In this document: in pieces, positions 27,609 to 36,295 of the stretch
Numbering within the stretch: position 1 is the stretch's first letter
Layout of the letters: every line of letters starts with the position of its first letter
From: Microbacterium neungamense
Lineage (GTDB): Bacteria > Actinomycetota > Actinomycetes > Actinomycetales > Microbacteriaceae
NCBI RefSeq assembly: GCF_024971095.1
Contig: NZ_CP069717.1
Coordinates: forward strand, 1,798,001-1,862,000
Length of the DNA: 64,000 nt
Reading direction: 5' to 3'
The notes under the pieces: model-generated
What the model saw: only the letters and a program-made list of their open reading frames with translations
Databases searched by the model: none
Told to the model about the DNA's origin: nothing
Made by a program: the position numbers and the translations under genes

Positions 27609-28226
27609 TCACTCCGCGGCGGACTCCTCGGCGGCCTCAGCGGCCTCGGCGCCCTCGGCGGCCTCCTCGTTCTCCTCGGCGACGGTGGCAGCCGGCACCG
27701 AGATCGCCACGACGAGGGTCTCGGGGTCGGCGACCAGGGTCACGCCCTTGGGGAGCTTCACGTCGGCGGCGGTGATGTGGGTGCCCTCCTCGAGCCCTTC
27801 GACATCGACCTCGACGTGCTCCGGGATGTGGGTCGCCTCCGCCTCGACAGCGAGGGTCGCGGCGTCCAGGTTGGCGATGGTGCCCGGGAAGGGCTCGCCC
27901 ACGACGACGACCGGCAGGTCGACGGCGACCTTCTCGCCCTTCTTGACCACCAGCAGGTCGATGTGCTCGATGATCTGGTGCACCGGGTCCTTCTGCACGT
28001 CCTTGACCAGGGCGAGCTCGTTCCGGCCCTCGATGTCGAGGTCGAGCAGCGCGTTCGCGCGGCGGATGATGAGCGAGACCTGGTGGCCGGGCAGGGCGAC
28101 GTGCACCGGCTCGGTGCCGTGGCCGTAGATGACGGCGGGGATCTTGCCGGCGGCGCGGAGGCGGCGGGCGAAGCCCTTGCCGAACTCGGTGCGCAGTTCG
28201 GCGTGGACCTTGGTGTCTTCGGACAT
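27609..28226 (-). CDS. rplY: 50S ribosomal protein L25 / general stress protein Ctc
   Basis: It binds 5S rRNA in the large subunit. The 205-residue long (Ctc/TL5) form has the N-terminal L25 domain (RTEFGKGFARRLRAAGKIPAVIYG) and the beta domain (GEPFPGTIANLDAATLAVEAEATHIPE). An acidic Ala/Glu tail ends the protein. The ATG at 28226 follows AAGGAG at 8 nt. Confidence 0.95.
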   Translation of the reverse strand: MSEDTKVHAELRTEFGKGFARRLRAAGKIPAVIYGHGTEPVHVALPGHQVSLIIRRANALLDLDIEGRNELALVKDVQKDPVHQIIEHIDLLVVKKGEKVAVDLPVVVVGEPFPGTIANLDAATLAVEAEATHIPEHVEVDVEGLEEGTHITAADVKLPKGVTLVADPETLVVAISVPAATVAEENEEAAEGAEAAEAAEESAAE

Positions 28227-28422
28227 GAGGGGTTCTCCTTCGGGACGTGCGGCGGGCCGCACGGTGGTCATGGGGTCTCGGCGCCTCGGACGCGGACACG
28301 AGGAGGCGAAGCCGTCACGCTCGAATTGACCAGGAGGCTCACATCGCCGCGTCGATAACGGATGAGCCCACACGGACGCCATCCCTCGCCGAGGAACGTC
28401 TCCATGCTACCCGAAGAGCCGA

Positions 28423-28428
28423 TAGGCT
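28423..28428 (+). promoter_or_regulatory. -10 element, probable leaderless promoter
   Basis: TAGGCT is followed by GTTCCC and the ATG at 28435 (6-nt gap). This supports the reality of the very short gene that follows. Confidence 0.5.
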
Positions 28429-28434
28429 GTTCCC

Positions 28435-28560
28435 ATGTTCGACGGCGCCTTCCTCTCCCACGTGGTCCTCTGGCTGATCGGCGCGATCACCGTCTGCGGC
28501 ACGATCGGCGCCGCCGCGGCCATGTTCAGCATGGGCCGCTCCGGCTACCGCAAGGACTGA
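28435..28560 (+). CDS. 41-residue single-pass membrane protein, function unknown
   Basis: A small open frame encoding MFDGAFLSHVVLWLIG..., with one hydrophobic segment (VVLWLIGAITVCGTIGAAAA) and a positively charged tail (GRSGYRKD). It is convergent with idnD, 5 bp from its stop. The good leaderless promoter, the membrane-segment composition and the strong GC3 bias favour a real gene. I know of no function. Confidence 0.6.
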   Translation: MFDGAFLSHVVLWLIGAITVCGTIGAAAAMFSMGRSGYRKD

Positions 28561-28565
28561 GCGAC

Positions 28566-29600
28566 TCAGCGCTGGTCGAACGCGAGCAGCACCTTGCTGG
28601 ACCGGGACGGGTCGGCCGCGACCTCGAACGCCTCAAGCGCCTGATCCACGCCGAGCTCCTGCGTGACGATCCCGCTCACGTCGAGCGATCCGTCGGCGAG
28701 AGCGGCGATGACGTCGGCGAACTCGGCGCCGAAGCGGAACGAGCCGAGCAGGGTCAGTTCGCGCGTGATCGCCGTCGCCATCGGCACCGGCACGTCGCCC
28801 GCGCGCTGCAGGCCGAGCAGCACCACGGTCCCGCCGCGGACCGCCGCGGAGACCGCCGAGGCGAGCCCGGGCACGGTCCCGCTGGACTCCACGACGACAT
28901 CCGCGTGCAGCGCTGCGATCGCCTCCGCGTCACGCGCATCCAGTGTCTCGGCTCCCCGCGATGACGCGATCTCGAGCGGCAGCGGATGCAGGTCGGTCGC
29001 GGTGATCCGTGCCGCGCCAGCGCGCCGGGCGACCGCGACGACCAGTTGGCCGATGGGGCCGGCGCCGATCACCGCGACGTGCTTGCCGCGCACGTCCCCG
29101 GCCCGCGCCAGGCCGTGCCAGGCCACCGCCGCGGGCTCGGCCAGCGCCGCGGTGCGCAGGTCCAGGCCGTCGGGCAGTGCGTAGAGCATCCGCGCCGGCA
29201 ACGCGACCCGGCGGGCGAACGCGCCCTGGGTATGCGGCAGGTGCATCGCCGAGCCGAGGTAGGTCGATGCCGGCGCCAGGTTGGGGCGGTCCTCCGGCCA
29301 CGGCGTGACCCCGTCGCCGCGGGCGGTGAGCGGATGCACGGCGACGGGTGTCCCCGCGTCGGGGCCCGTGCCGTCGGCGGCCGGGCTCACCACGACGCCG
29401 GATGCCTCGTGGCCGAGGATCATCGGCTCGCGCAGGATCGAGGCCCCGGCCGCACCGTGCATCCAGTAGTGCAGGTCGGACCCGCAGACGCCGCCGTAGG
29501 CGATCTCGACGATCGCCTCGTCCGGGGCGGGGCGCGGCTCGCCGACGTCCTCGATGCGCAGGTCGTTGGCCGCGTACGCGACAACTCCGGGGTTGTCCAT
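28566..29600 (-). CDS. idnD: L-idonate 5-dehydrogenase-like zinc alcohol dehydrogenase
   Basis: A 344-residue MDR-family dehydrogenase, probably oxidising L-idonate to 5-ketogluconate with NAD(P). The catalytic zinc site is present (GGVCGSDLHYW, GHEASGVV). The nucleotide loop is VIGAGPIGQLVV. GSAMHLPHTQGAFAR and LLGSFRFGAEF are typical of IdnD. The four structural-zinc cysteines are absent; that lobe reads HPLTARGDGVTPWPEDRP. It lies last in a cluster with an SDR and an FAH-type protein that suits the idonate-gluconate route. Start chosen at 29600 by homology; an ATG at 29630 is possible. Confidence 0.82.
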   Translation of the reverse strand: MDNPGVVAYAANDLRIEDVGEPRPAPDEAIVEIAYGGVCGSDLHYWMHGAAGASILREPMILGHEASGVVVSPAADGTGPDAGTPVAVHPLTARGDGVTPWPEDRPNLAPASTYLGSAMHLPHTQGAFARRVALPARMLYALPDGLDLRTAALAEPAAVAWHGLARAGDVRGKHVAVIGAGPIGQLVVAVARRAGAARITATDLHPLPLEIASSRGAETLDARDAEAIAALHADVVVESSGTVPGLASAVSAAVRGGTVVLLGLQRAGDVPVPMATAITRELTLLGSFRFGAEFADVIAALADGSLDVSGIVTQELGVDQALEAFEVAADPSRSSKVLLAFDQR

Positions 29601-29645
29601 TTCTTTCGTCTCCTTCGGGAGGCTCGGCATCCGGCGGGCGCCCGG

Positions 29646-30377
29646 TCAGCGGGTCGGCGTGCTGAGCACCATACCCGCCACGCGGACGGTCATGCGCGCT
29701 CCGGGCCGGACCGGTGCCTGCTCGTACGGGGCGCCGGTCATCACGACGTCGCCGGGACCGAGCGGTGACCACCGCGTCACGTACGCCAGGCACTCGCGGA
29801 TCGGCACCGGCAGGTCGCGGGAGCCGGTGGCGATGGGCTCGGCGCCGTCGACCGACAGTTCCAGAGGGACGTCGTCGATGCCGGCCTCCGTGTCGATCCA
29901 AGGGCCGAGCGGTGTGTATCCCGCGCCGGACTTCGATTCGAAGTTGCGGGGATCCCACTCTCCGCGCTCGGGGCTGGAGAGGTCGTTGACGGCGGTGACG
30001 CCCAGCACGTAGTCGTGGGCAGTGCCGGCGGTCAGCCCGTCGGTGTCCCGTCCGATGACGACCGCGATCTCGCCCTCCGCGACCGTGGTGCCCGCGTCCC
30101 GCCGAAGACGCACCGGCGCGCCGTCGGCGACGACCGTGCGCGGGCTCTTCAGCCACGCCTGTACGGGCGAGTCGTGACCCGGGCCGTTCTGCGCGATGCC
30201 GATGAGCACGCGCGGATCGCACGGCGCGAGCACGGCGCCGGTGATCGCCTCGCCGGCATCCCGCGGCACCCGGCCCGCGGCGAACGCGGTGTACGGGTCC
30301 TCGATGGGCTGGAGTCTCTCCCCGTCCAGACGCGCGTGACGGATGCCGGCGGTGGTGCGGACGCGGACGATCCTCAT
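29646..30377 (-). CDS. Fumarylacetoacetate hydrolase family protein
   Basis: A 243-residue cytosolic metal-dependent enzyme of the FAH/HpcE fold. YVLGVTAVNDLSSPERGEW and NFESKSGAGYTPLGPW form the active-site core, EGEIAVVIGR supplies metal-binding Glu residues, and GDVVMTGAP is the C-terminal signature. Members cleave or decarboxylate 2-keto acids. It begins one base inside the stop of the upstream SDR gene (TGATG), so they are co-translated. Its substrate in a sugar-acid cluster is unknown, perhaps a 2-keto-3-deoxy acid. Confidence 0.85.
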   Translation of the reverse strand: MRIVRVRTTAGIRHARLDGERLQPIEDPYTAFAAGRVPRDAGEAITGAVLAPCDPRVLIGIAQNGPGHDSPVQAWLKSPRTVVADGAPVRLRRDAGTTVAEGEIAVVIGRDTDGLTAGTAHDYVLGVTAVNDLSSPERGEWDPRNFESKSGAGYTPLGPWIDTEAGIDDVPLELSVDGAEPIATGSRDLPVPIRECLAYVTRWSPLGPGDVVMTGAPYEQAPVRPGARMTVRVAGMVLSTPTR

Positions 30378-31159
30378 CAGACGACCGCCGTCATTCCCCC
30401 GTCGACGAAGATCGTCTGCCCGTTGACGAAGTCGCTCGCGGCGCTGGCGAGGAACACCGCCGCACCGACGAGGTCGCGGGTGTCGCCCCAGCGCCCGGCG
30501 GGCGTGCGGCCGCGTACCCAGGCGGAGAACTGCTCGTCCTCGACCAGCGGCTGGGTGAGCGCGGTGGCGAAGTAGCCGGGCGCGATGACGTTGGCCTGGA
30601 TGCCGTGTGGCGCGAGATCCGCGCACAGCCCCTTCGTGAACATCACGATCGCGCCCTTGGTCGCCGAATAGGCCGAGATCGACGGGCGGGCGAGCTGCGA
30701 CTGGACCGAGCCGATCTGGATGATCTTCCCCGCGCCGCGCGGGATCATGCCGCGCGCGACACGGCGCGACAGGAGGAACACCGCCGACAGGTTCGTCGCC
30801 ACGAGCTCCTCCCAGTCCTGATCGGCGAACTCGGCGATCGGCGCGCGGCGCTGGATCCCGGCGTTGTTGATGAGGATGTCGATGCCGCCGTACTCCTCCT
30901 CGATCGCCGTGATGCCACGATCGACGGCGGCGGCATCGGTCACATCGAAGGCCGCACCGCGCGCGGGCCGGCCGGTCGCCGCGGTGATGTCCGCGGCGAC
31001 GCCGGCCGCGGTCGCGGCGTCCCGGCCGTGCACGACGACCGTCGCCCCGGCGGCGGACAGGCCCTCCGCCAGCACCCGCCCGATTCCCCGGGTGGACCCG
31101 GTGACGAGGGCGGTGCGGCCGGTGAGGTCGAACAGGGTGAGACCGGCGGGGAGGCTCAT
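30377..31159 (-). CDS. SDR family oxidoreductase, gluconate 5-dehydrogenase type
   Basis: A 260-residue short-chain dehydrogenase. TGSTRGIG is the NAD(P) loop, NNAGIQRR follows, and the catalytic set is Ser in IGSVQSQ with Tyr and Lys in YSATKG. It resembles IdnO/Gno, which reduces 5-ketogluconate to gluconate, and it would follow IdnD in the same pathway. Its start overlaps the end of the MFS gene by 4 bp, so the transporter, SDR, FAH protein and IdnD were one operon. Confidence 0.85.
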   Translation of the reverse strand: MSLPAGLTLFDLTGRTALVTGSTRGIGRVLAEGLSAAGATVVVHGRDAATAAGVAADITAATGRPARGAAFDVTDAAAVDRGITAIEEEYGGIDILINNAGIQRRAPIAEFADQDWEELVATNLSAVFLLSRRVARGMIPRGAGKIIQIGSVQSQLARPSISAYSATKGAIVMFTKGLCADLAPHGIQANVIAPGYFATALTQPLVEDEQFSAWVRGRTPAGRWGDTRDLVGAAVFLASAASDFVNGQTIFVDGGMTAVV

Positions 31160-31800
31160 GCGCGCACCGACCGGATCGTGACGGTGGTGGCCGAGACGCC
31201 CTCGCCGTGCTCGTCGCGGGACACCTTGACGGCGTCGTCCACGCGGGTGAGGTCGCGGCGCAGCGTCTCGGGCACGAGGAACGTGGACGCGGTGGTGATC
31301 AGCGCGAGGATCGTCATGTAGATGGCCAGCAGCAGCCAGTTGTGGTCGCTGACGGCGATCAGGTAGGCGCCGAGGACACCGGCCATACCGCCGGCGAGCA
31401 CGGCGGAGATCTCACGGGCCATGGCCACGCCGAGGTAGCGGTGCCGGTTGCCGAAGAGCTCCGGCAGCATCGCGCACTGCGCGCCGAGCATGGTGTTCAC
31501 GGCCACGCCGATGCCGATCGCGATCACGGCGATCGCGACGGCGTGGTTGCCCAGCGACATCAGCCACCAGGCCGGGAACGTGTACACGAGCATGAAGACG
31601 GCGCCGAAGCGGTAGACGGTGCGCCGTCCGAAGCGGTCGGACAGGTGCCCGGCGATCGGCACGGAGAAGATGCCGATCAGCGACCCGAGGGTCACGCCCC
31701 AGGTGAGCAGACCCTTGTCGGCGTTCTCGCCGGCCACGGCGACGAAGAACGCCAGGCCCAGGGTCGAGAACATGTAGGAGCCGCCGTTCTCCGCCATCCG
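31156..31800 (-). pseudogene. MHS-type MFS transporter, N-terminal half missing
   Basis: Only the second half of a metabolite:H+ symporter-type MFS protein remains. The sequence begins at RMAENGGSYMFSTLG, which in this family lies about residue 240 of 440, and continues through six hydrophobic segments and LSDRFGRRTVYRFG to a normal C-terminus. The reading frame meets a clean join near 31800, where a plus-strand gene starts in mid-sequence. It was probably the sugar-acid importer of the idonate operon. Confidence 0.82.
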
Positions 31801-32650
31801 CATGGCTCAGCGGATCCTCGCCGCACGCGGTGAGCTGACGGTGCACGCGCGACGCCCGCAGCCCGAGCTGATCGAGGCCGGAGCGGCGTGGGCGCAGACC
31901 CCACGTGAACTCGCCGGCCGCGTCGACGTGCTGCTCAGCATGCTGCCCGACCTTCCGCAGCTCGAGAGTCTGTTGCACGGCGACGACGGCCTGCTCGCCG
32001 GCGCCGGAGACCTGCTCATCCTGGTCGGCTCCACGTCCTCGGCGCCGGAGGTAAGGGCCCTTGACCAGCGGCTCCGAGCCCTCACCGACGACAGGGTGCG
32101 CCTCGTCGACTGCCCGGTCTCCGGCGGCGAGGACGGCGCGGAATCCGGCGCGCTGTCGATCATGCTCGGCGGAGACGACGAAGACGTCGCGGTGGCGGCC
32201 GGGGTGCTCGCCCCCTGCGGCACCGCGGTGCATCTCGGGCCCCTGGGCGCCGGCGAGGTGGCGAAGGCCTGCAACCAGCTCGTGGTGTCCGCCACCATCC
32301 TCGCCCTCGGTGAGGCGACCGTACTGGCGGAGCGCTCGGGTCTCGACCTGGACAGGATGTGGGGGCTGCTTTCCGGCGGGTACGCCGGATCCCGCTTGCT
32401 CGACAGCAGGCGCGAGAAGCTCGTGGCAGGCGACGACTCCCCCAGCGGCGTCGCCCGCTACATGGTGAAGGATCTGCGTTTCGCGGCGGACATCGCAGCG
32501 TCCACCGGCACGTCGGCGGTCATGCGGCCCGCGCTGCGCGCAGCATTCGACGATCTCGTCGCAGCCGGCCTCGGTGATCGCGACATCGCCGTCACCCGAC
32601 GGTACGTCGCCGAGCGGTCGCAGGCCGGAGACGACACGGAGCGCTCCTGA
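31801..32650 (+). pseudogene. NAD-binding 6-phosphogluconate/3-hydroxyisobutyrate dehydrogenase family, 5' truncated
   Basis: The protein starts at MAQRILAARGELTVHAR, so the N-terminal strand and the GxGxxG NAD loop that normally precede it are missing. The rest is intact: VDCPVSGGEDGAESG (substrate site), KACNQLVVS with the catalytic Lys, and a helical C-terminal domain (PALRAAFDDLVAAGLGDRD). The first ATG falls exactly at the join with the truncated MFS gene. Without the Rossmann loop it should not bind NAD. Confidence 0.8.
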
Positions 32651-32707
32651 CCCTGACCTCAGCCGATACCCTGAAACCACCCGTCATCCACGATCGAGGA
32701 GCCATCT

Positions 32708-34156
32708 GTGCCCGAAGCCGCAGCAAACATCGGAGTCGTCGGACTCGCCGTCATGGGGTCGAACCTCGCCCGGAACCTCGCCAGCCGCGAGGGAAACACC
32801 GTGGCGATCTTCAATCGCAGCCGCGAGAAGACGGATGCGGTGATCGCCGAACACCCCGAGGCGGGTTTCATCCCGGCGTACTCCTACGAGGAGTTCGCCG
32901 CGAGCCTGCAGAAGCCGCGCACCGCGATCATCATGGTGAAGGCCGGCGCGGGCACGGATGCCGTGATCAACGAGCTGGTCAAGGTGTTCGAGCCGGGCGA
33001 CATCATCGTCGACGGCGGCAACGCGTACTTCCCCGACACGATCCGCCGTGAGAAGGCGGTCCGCGAGACCGGCATCAACTTCGTCGGCGCCGGGATCTCC
33101 GGCGGCGAGGAGGGCGCCCTGCTCGGCCCGTCGATCATGCCGGGCGGCTCGGACGAGTCCTGGGTCACCCTCGGGCCGATCCTGAAGTCGATCGCCGCGG
33201 TGGCCGAGGGCGAGCCGTGTGTCACCCACGTCGGGCACGACGGTGCCGGACACTTCGTGAAGATGGTGCACAACGGCATCGAGTACGCCGACATGCAGCT
33301 CATCGCCGAGGCGTACGATCTGATCCGCCGCGGCACCGGCAAGACGCCGGCCGAGATCGCCGACATCTTCGCCGAGTGGAACAAGGGCGAGCTGGAGTCG
33401 TACCTCATCGAGATCACCGCCGAGGTGCTGCGGCAGGTGGACGCGGAGACCGGCAAGCCGCTGGTGGACGTGATCCTGGACCAGGCCGGGGCGAAGGGCA
33501 CGGGCGCATGGACGGTGCAGACCGCCCTCTCGCTCGGCGTGCCGGTATCGGGCATCGCCGAGGCCACGTTCGCCCGCTCGCTCTCCAGCCACCCCGAGCA
33601 GCGCGAGGCCGCCGCGTCGCTGCCGGGACCGGACGCCCCGTTCACGGTGGACGACCACGACGCCTTCATCGAGGACGTGCGCCTGGCGCTGTACGCCTCG
33701 AAGATCGTCGCGTACTCGCAGGGCTTCGACGAGATCCGCGCCGGCGCCGCCGAGTACGGCTGGAACATCGACCTCGGCGCGATCGCGAAGATCTGGCGCG
33801 GCGGCTGCATCATCCGCGCTCAGTTCCTCAACCGCATCGCGGACGCCTACGCGGAGAACCCGGAGCTGCCGGTGCTGATGACCGCCCCGTACTTCGCCGA
33901 GGCGCTCACCCGCGGTCAGGCCGCATGGCGGCGCGTGGTGGTCGCCGCGGCCACCGCCGGCACCCCCGCCCCCGCGTTCTCGTCCTCGCTGTCCTACTAC
34001 GACGGCATCCGCGCCGACCGCCTGCCCGCGGCCCTCGTCCAGGGGCAGCGCGACTTCTTCGGCGCGCACACCTACCGCCGCATCGACAAGCCGGGCACCT
34101 TCCACACGCTCTGGTCCGGCGACCGCAGCGAGGTCGAGGCCGTGGACACCCACTGA
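32708..34156 (+). CDS. gnd: 6-phosphogluconate dehydrogenase, decarboxylating
   Basis: It oxidises 6-phosphogluconate to ribulose 5-phosphate and CO2. The 482-residue protein has the NADP loop GLAVMGSNLAR, IMVKAG, GISGGEEGALLGPSIMPGG, the catalytic HVGHDGAGHFVKMVHNGIEY and the C-terminal GTGAWT and RDFFGAHTYRR. The GTG start follows CGAGGAG, and a TACCCT hexamer lies 35 nt upstream. It stands next to the gluconate cluster and would receive its product. Confidence 0.96.
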   Translation: MPEAAANIGVVGLAVMGSNLARNLASREGNTVAIFNRSREKTDAVIAEHPEAGFIPAYSYEEFAASLQKPRTAIIMVKAGAGTDAVINELVKVFEPGDIIVDGGNAYFPDTIRREKAVRETGINFVGAGISGGEEGALLGPSIMPGGSDESWVTLGPILKSIAAVAEGEPCVTHVGHDGAGHFVKMVHNGIEYADMQLIAEAYDLIRRGTGKTPAEIADIFAEWNKGELESYLIEITAEVLRQVDAETGKPLVDVILDQAGAKGTGAWTVQTALSLGVPVSGIAEATFARSLSSHPEQREAAASLPGPDAPFTVDDHDAFIEDVRLALYASKIVAYSQGFDEIRAGAAEYGWNIDLGAIAKIWRGGCIIRAQFLNRIADAYAENPELPVLMTAPYFAEALTRGQAAWRRVVVAAATAGTPAPAFSSSLSYYDGIRADRLPAALVQGQRDFFGAHTYRRIDKPGTFHTLWSGDRSEVEAVDTH

Positions 34157-34170
34157 CCTCCGCGGAACAC

Positions 34171-34202
34171 GGGGCCCGGATGCCGCTCGGCATCCGGGCC
34201 CC
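34171..34202. terminator. Bidirectional terminator between gnd and oxidase gene
   Basis: A perfect 14-bp stem (GGGGCCCGGATGCC / GGCATCCGGGCCCC) with loop GCTC lies between two convergent genes. Confidence 0.75.
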
Positions 34203-34223
34203 GTCGTTCGTTCGGGGTCGTGA

Positions 34224-35453
34224 TCACGCCGGAATGTTGTGGTTGCGGCGGAACACGTTCTGCGGATCCCACCGCGCCTTCGTCTCCCGCAGCCGCCGGT
34301 ACGCCGCCTCGGTGAACATCCCCGGGACCGCATCCGGCCGCTCCGAGGGCGCGAAGTTGCCGTACTCGGCGAGCCTGCCGGCGGCGATGGCGTCCGCGTC
34401 GGCGAGGATCGCGGTGCGGGTCGCCTCATCGAGCATGCCCGGCACGTCGAAGCCGGCCGCCATCGCGAACCAGGTAGCCTCGCGCGCGGGGAACGGCGAG
34501 TCCTCCTGCGCGACGTCACCGAACGCGCCGCCGAGGGAGCGGAGGAAGATCACCGACGCCGGGTAGGTTGCGCGGAAGGCGACCAGCCGGTCGATGAGCG
34601 CGTCGTCCAGCTCACGGAACAGCCCGTTGCCGCCGAGGAAGCCCGGCGGGGCGGCATCCGGGTCGGGCGGCTGCGGCGCCTCCATCAGGATCTCCCGGTA
34701 GGCGGGCGTCGAGACGTCCCCGACGACACCGTCGAGGGAGGTCACCGGCGCGAGCACGCTCTCCAGGGCGCCGGGATCGGCATCCGCCCACACCGCGGCC
34801 AGGCGCGCGCCGGCGGGAGCGCTCGGGTCCATCGCCGGCACGTCCATGAAGGTGACGGTCAACTCGCGCGGGGCATCGCGAAGCACGTCGCGCAGGGCGC
34901 GCAGCACGGCGCCGCGGTCGGCCTCGTCCCCGATCAGGTACTCGCCGAAAGCGATCCCCGGCAGCCGGTGCGCCGGGAAGTCGAAGCGGGTGACGATGCC
35001 GAAGTTGCCACCGCCGCCGCGCAGCGCCCAGAACAGGTCCGGGTTCTCGTCCGCCGAGGCCTCGACGACGTCCCCGGCGGCGGTGACCACCTGGGCGCCC
35101 ACGAGCTGGTCGGACGCGAGCCCCCAGGCGCGCACCATCCAGCCGATGCCGCCGCCCAGGGTGAGCCCGCCGACGCCGACGGAGCGGGTGTCGCCGGAGC
35201 TGATGGCGAGGCCGTGACCGGCGAGCGCATCGGCGACGGCGCCCCACGTCGCGCCGCCGCCGACGCGCACCAGGGTGTCCTCGACCTGCACGGCATCCAT
35301 CGCGGACAGATCGATCCGCATGCCCTCGGCCGGGAGATGCGACCAGGGGCCATGGCCCCCGGCGATCACGGTGACGGGCTGCGAGCCCGCCCGCCGCACG
35401 AGCGCGGCGATGTCTGCTGCGGTTCGTGGCCGCAGTGTCTGCGTAGCATCCAT
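34224..35453 (-). CDS. FAD-linked oxidase, berberine-bridge type
   Basis: A 409-residue PCMH-type flavoprotein. The FAD-binding domain includes PVTVIAGGHGPWSH with the His expected to carry a covalent flavin, then GDTRSVGVGGLTLGGGIGWMVR and LRGGGGNFGIVT. The C-terminal BBE motif is RWDPQNVFRRNHNI. The usual second attachment Cys (GxCxxV) is replaced by GDTRSVG. Proteins of this class oxidise sugars or alcohols with O2. Its substrate is unknown. TAGGTT lies 6 nt before the ATG. Confidence 0.87.
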   Translation of the reverse strand: MDATQTLRPRTAADIAALVRRAGSQPVTVIAGGHGPWSHLPAEGMRIDLSAMDAVQVEDTLVRVGGGATWGAVADALAGHGLAISSGDTRSVGVGGLTLGGGIGWMVRAWGLASDQLVGAQVVTAAGDVVEASADENPDLFWALRGGGGNFGIVTRFDFPAHRLPGIAFGEYLIGDEADRGAVLRALRDVLRDAPRELTVTFMDVPAMDPSAPAGARLAAVWADADPGALESVLAPVTSLDGVVGDVSTPAYREILMEAPQPPDPDAAPPGFLGGNGLFRELDDALIDRLVAFRATYPASVIFLRSLGGAFGDVAQEDSPFPAREATWFAMAAGFDVPGMLDEATRTAILADADAIAAGRLAEYGNFAPSERPDAVPGMFTEAAYRRLRETKARWDPQNVFRRNHNIPA

Positions 35454-35459
35454 GGCGCC

Positions 35460-35465
35460 AACCTA
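35460..35465 (-). promoter_or_regulatory. -10 element, probable leaderless promoter of the oxidase gene
   Basis: On the minus strand TAGGTT is followed by GGCGCC and the ATG at 35453. Confidence 0.45.
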
Positions 35466-35562
35466 ATCGGGGGGTCGGACATCGCGATACCCCTCGGATA
35501 TTCACAGACTTCGCATAGGCTTCTCGTAGGAAGACCTCCTGCGCGCCGCCCACAATGGACGC

Positions 35563-36294
35563 ATGAGCAACGACCACCCGGAACTGCGCCGTCCCGACGG
35601 CTCCCCGCTGCGTATCCTTGCCGTCGACGACGAGCCGATGCTGACCGACCTGCTCGCGATGGCCCTGCGGATGGAGGGCTGGGAGGTGCGCACGGCGGCC
35701 TCCGGCCTGGAGGCCCTGCAGATCGCCCGCGAGTTCGAGCCGGACGCGCTGGTGCTGGACGTGATGATGCCGGACCTGGACGGCATGAGCGTGCTGCGCC
35801 GGCTGCGCGAGTCCGGCAACCTCGTGCCCGTCGTCTTCCTCACCGCGAAGGACGCCGTCGCCGACCGCATCGCCGGGCTCACCGCCGGCGGCGACGACTA
35901 CGTCACCAAGCCGTTCAGCCTGGAGGAGGTCATCGCCCGGCTGCGCGCCGTGATCCGCCGGGCCGGGCAGGTGCGCGCCGACGACGAGCAGGCGATCCTG
36001 CGAGTGGGCGATCTCAGCCTGAACGAGGACAGCCACGAGGTGATCCGCGGCGAGGACGAGATCGAGCTGACGGCGACCGAGTTCGAGCTGCTGCGCTACC
36101 TGATGCGCAACGAGCGGCGCGTGCTGTCCAAGGCCCAGATCCTGGACCGGGTGTGGAGCTACGACTTCGGCGGGAAGTCGTCGGTCGTGGAGCTGTACAT
36201 CTCCTACCTCCGCAAGAAGATCGACGCCGGCCGCACCCCGCTGCTGCACACCGTGCGCGGCGTCGGCTACATGATCAAGGCTCCGCAGGCCTGA
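35563..36294 (+). CDS. OmpR-family response regulator
   Basis: A 243-residue DNA-binding regulator. The receiver domain has AVDDEPM, phospho-acceptor Asp66 in LVLDVMMPD, and VTKPF. The C-terminal winged helix has ELTATEFELLRYL and SVVELYISYLRKKID. It is followed 1 bp later by its histidine kinase gene. A weak -10-like CACAAT lies 6 nt before the ATG. Targets are unknown; the divergent oxidase and the flavin cluster downstream of the kinase are candidates. Confidence 0.93.
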   Translation: MSNDHPELRRPDGSPLRILAVDDEPMLTDLLAMALRMEGWEVRTAASGLEALQIAREFEPDALVLDVMMPDLDGMSVLRRLRESGNLVPVVFLTAKDAVADRIAGLTAGGDDYVTKPFSLEEVIARLRAVIRRAGQVRADDEQAILRVGDLSLNEDSHEVIRGEDEIELTATEFELLRYLMRNERRVLSKAQILDRVWSYDFGGKSSVVELYISYLRKKIDAGRTPLLHTVRGVGYMIKAPQA

Positions 36295-36295
36295 C

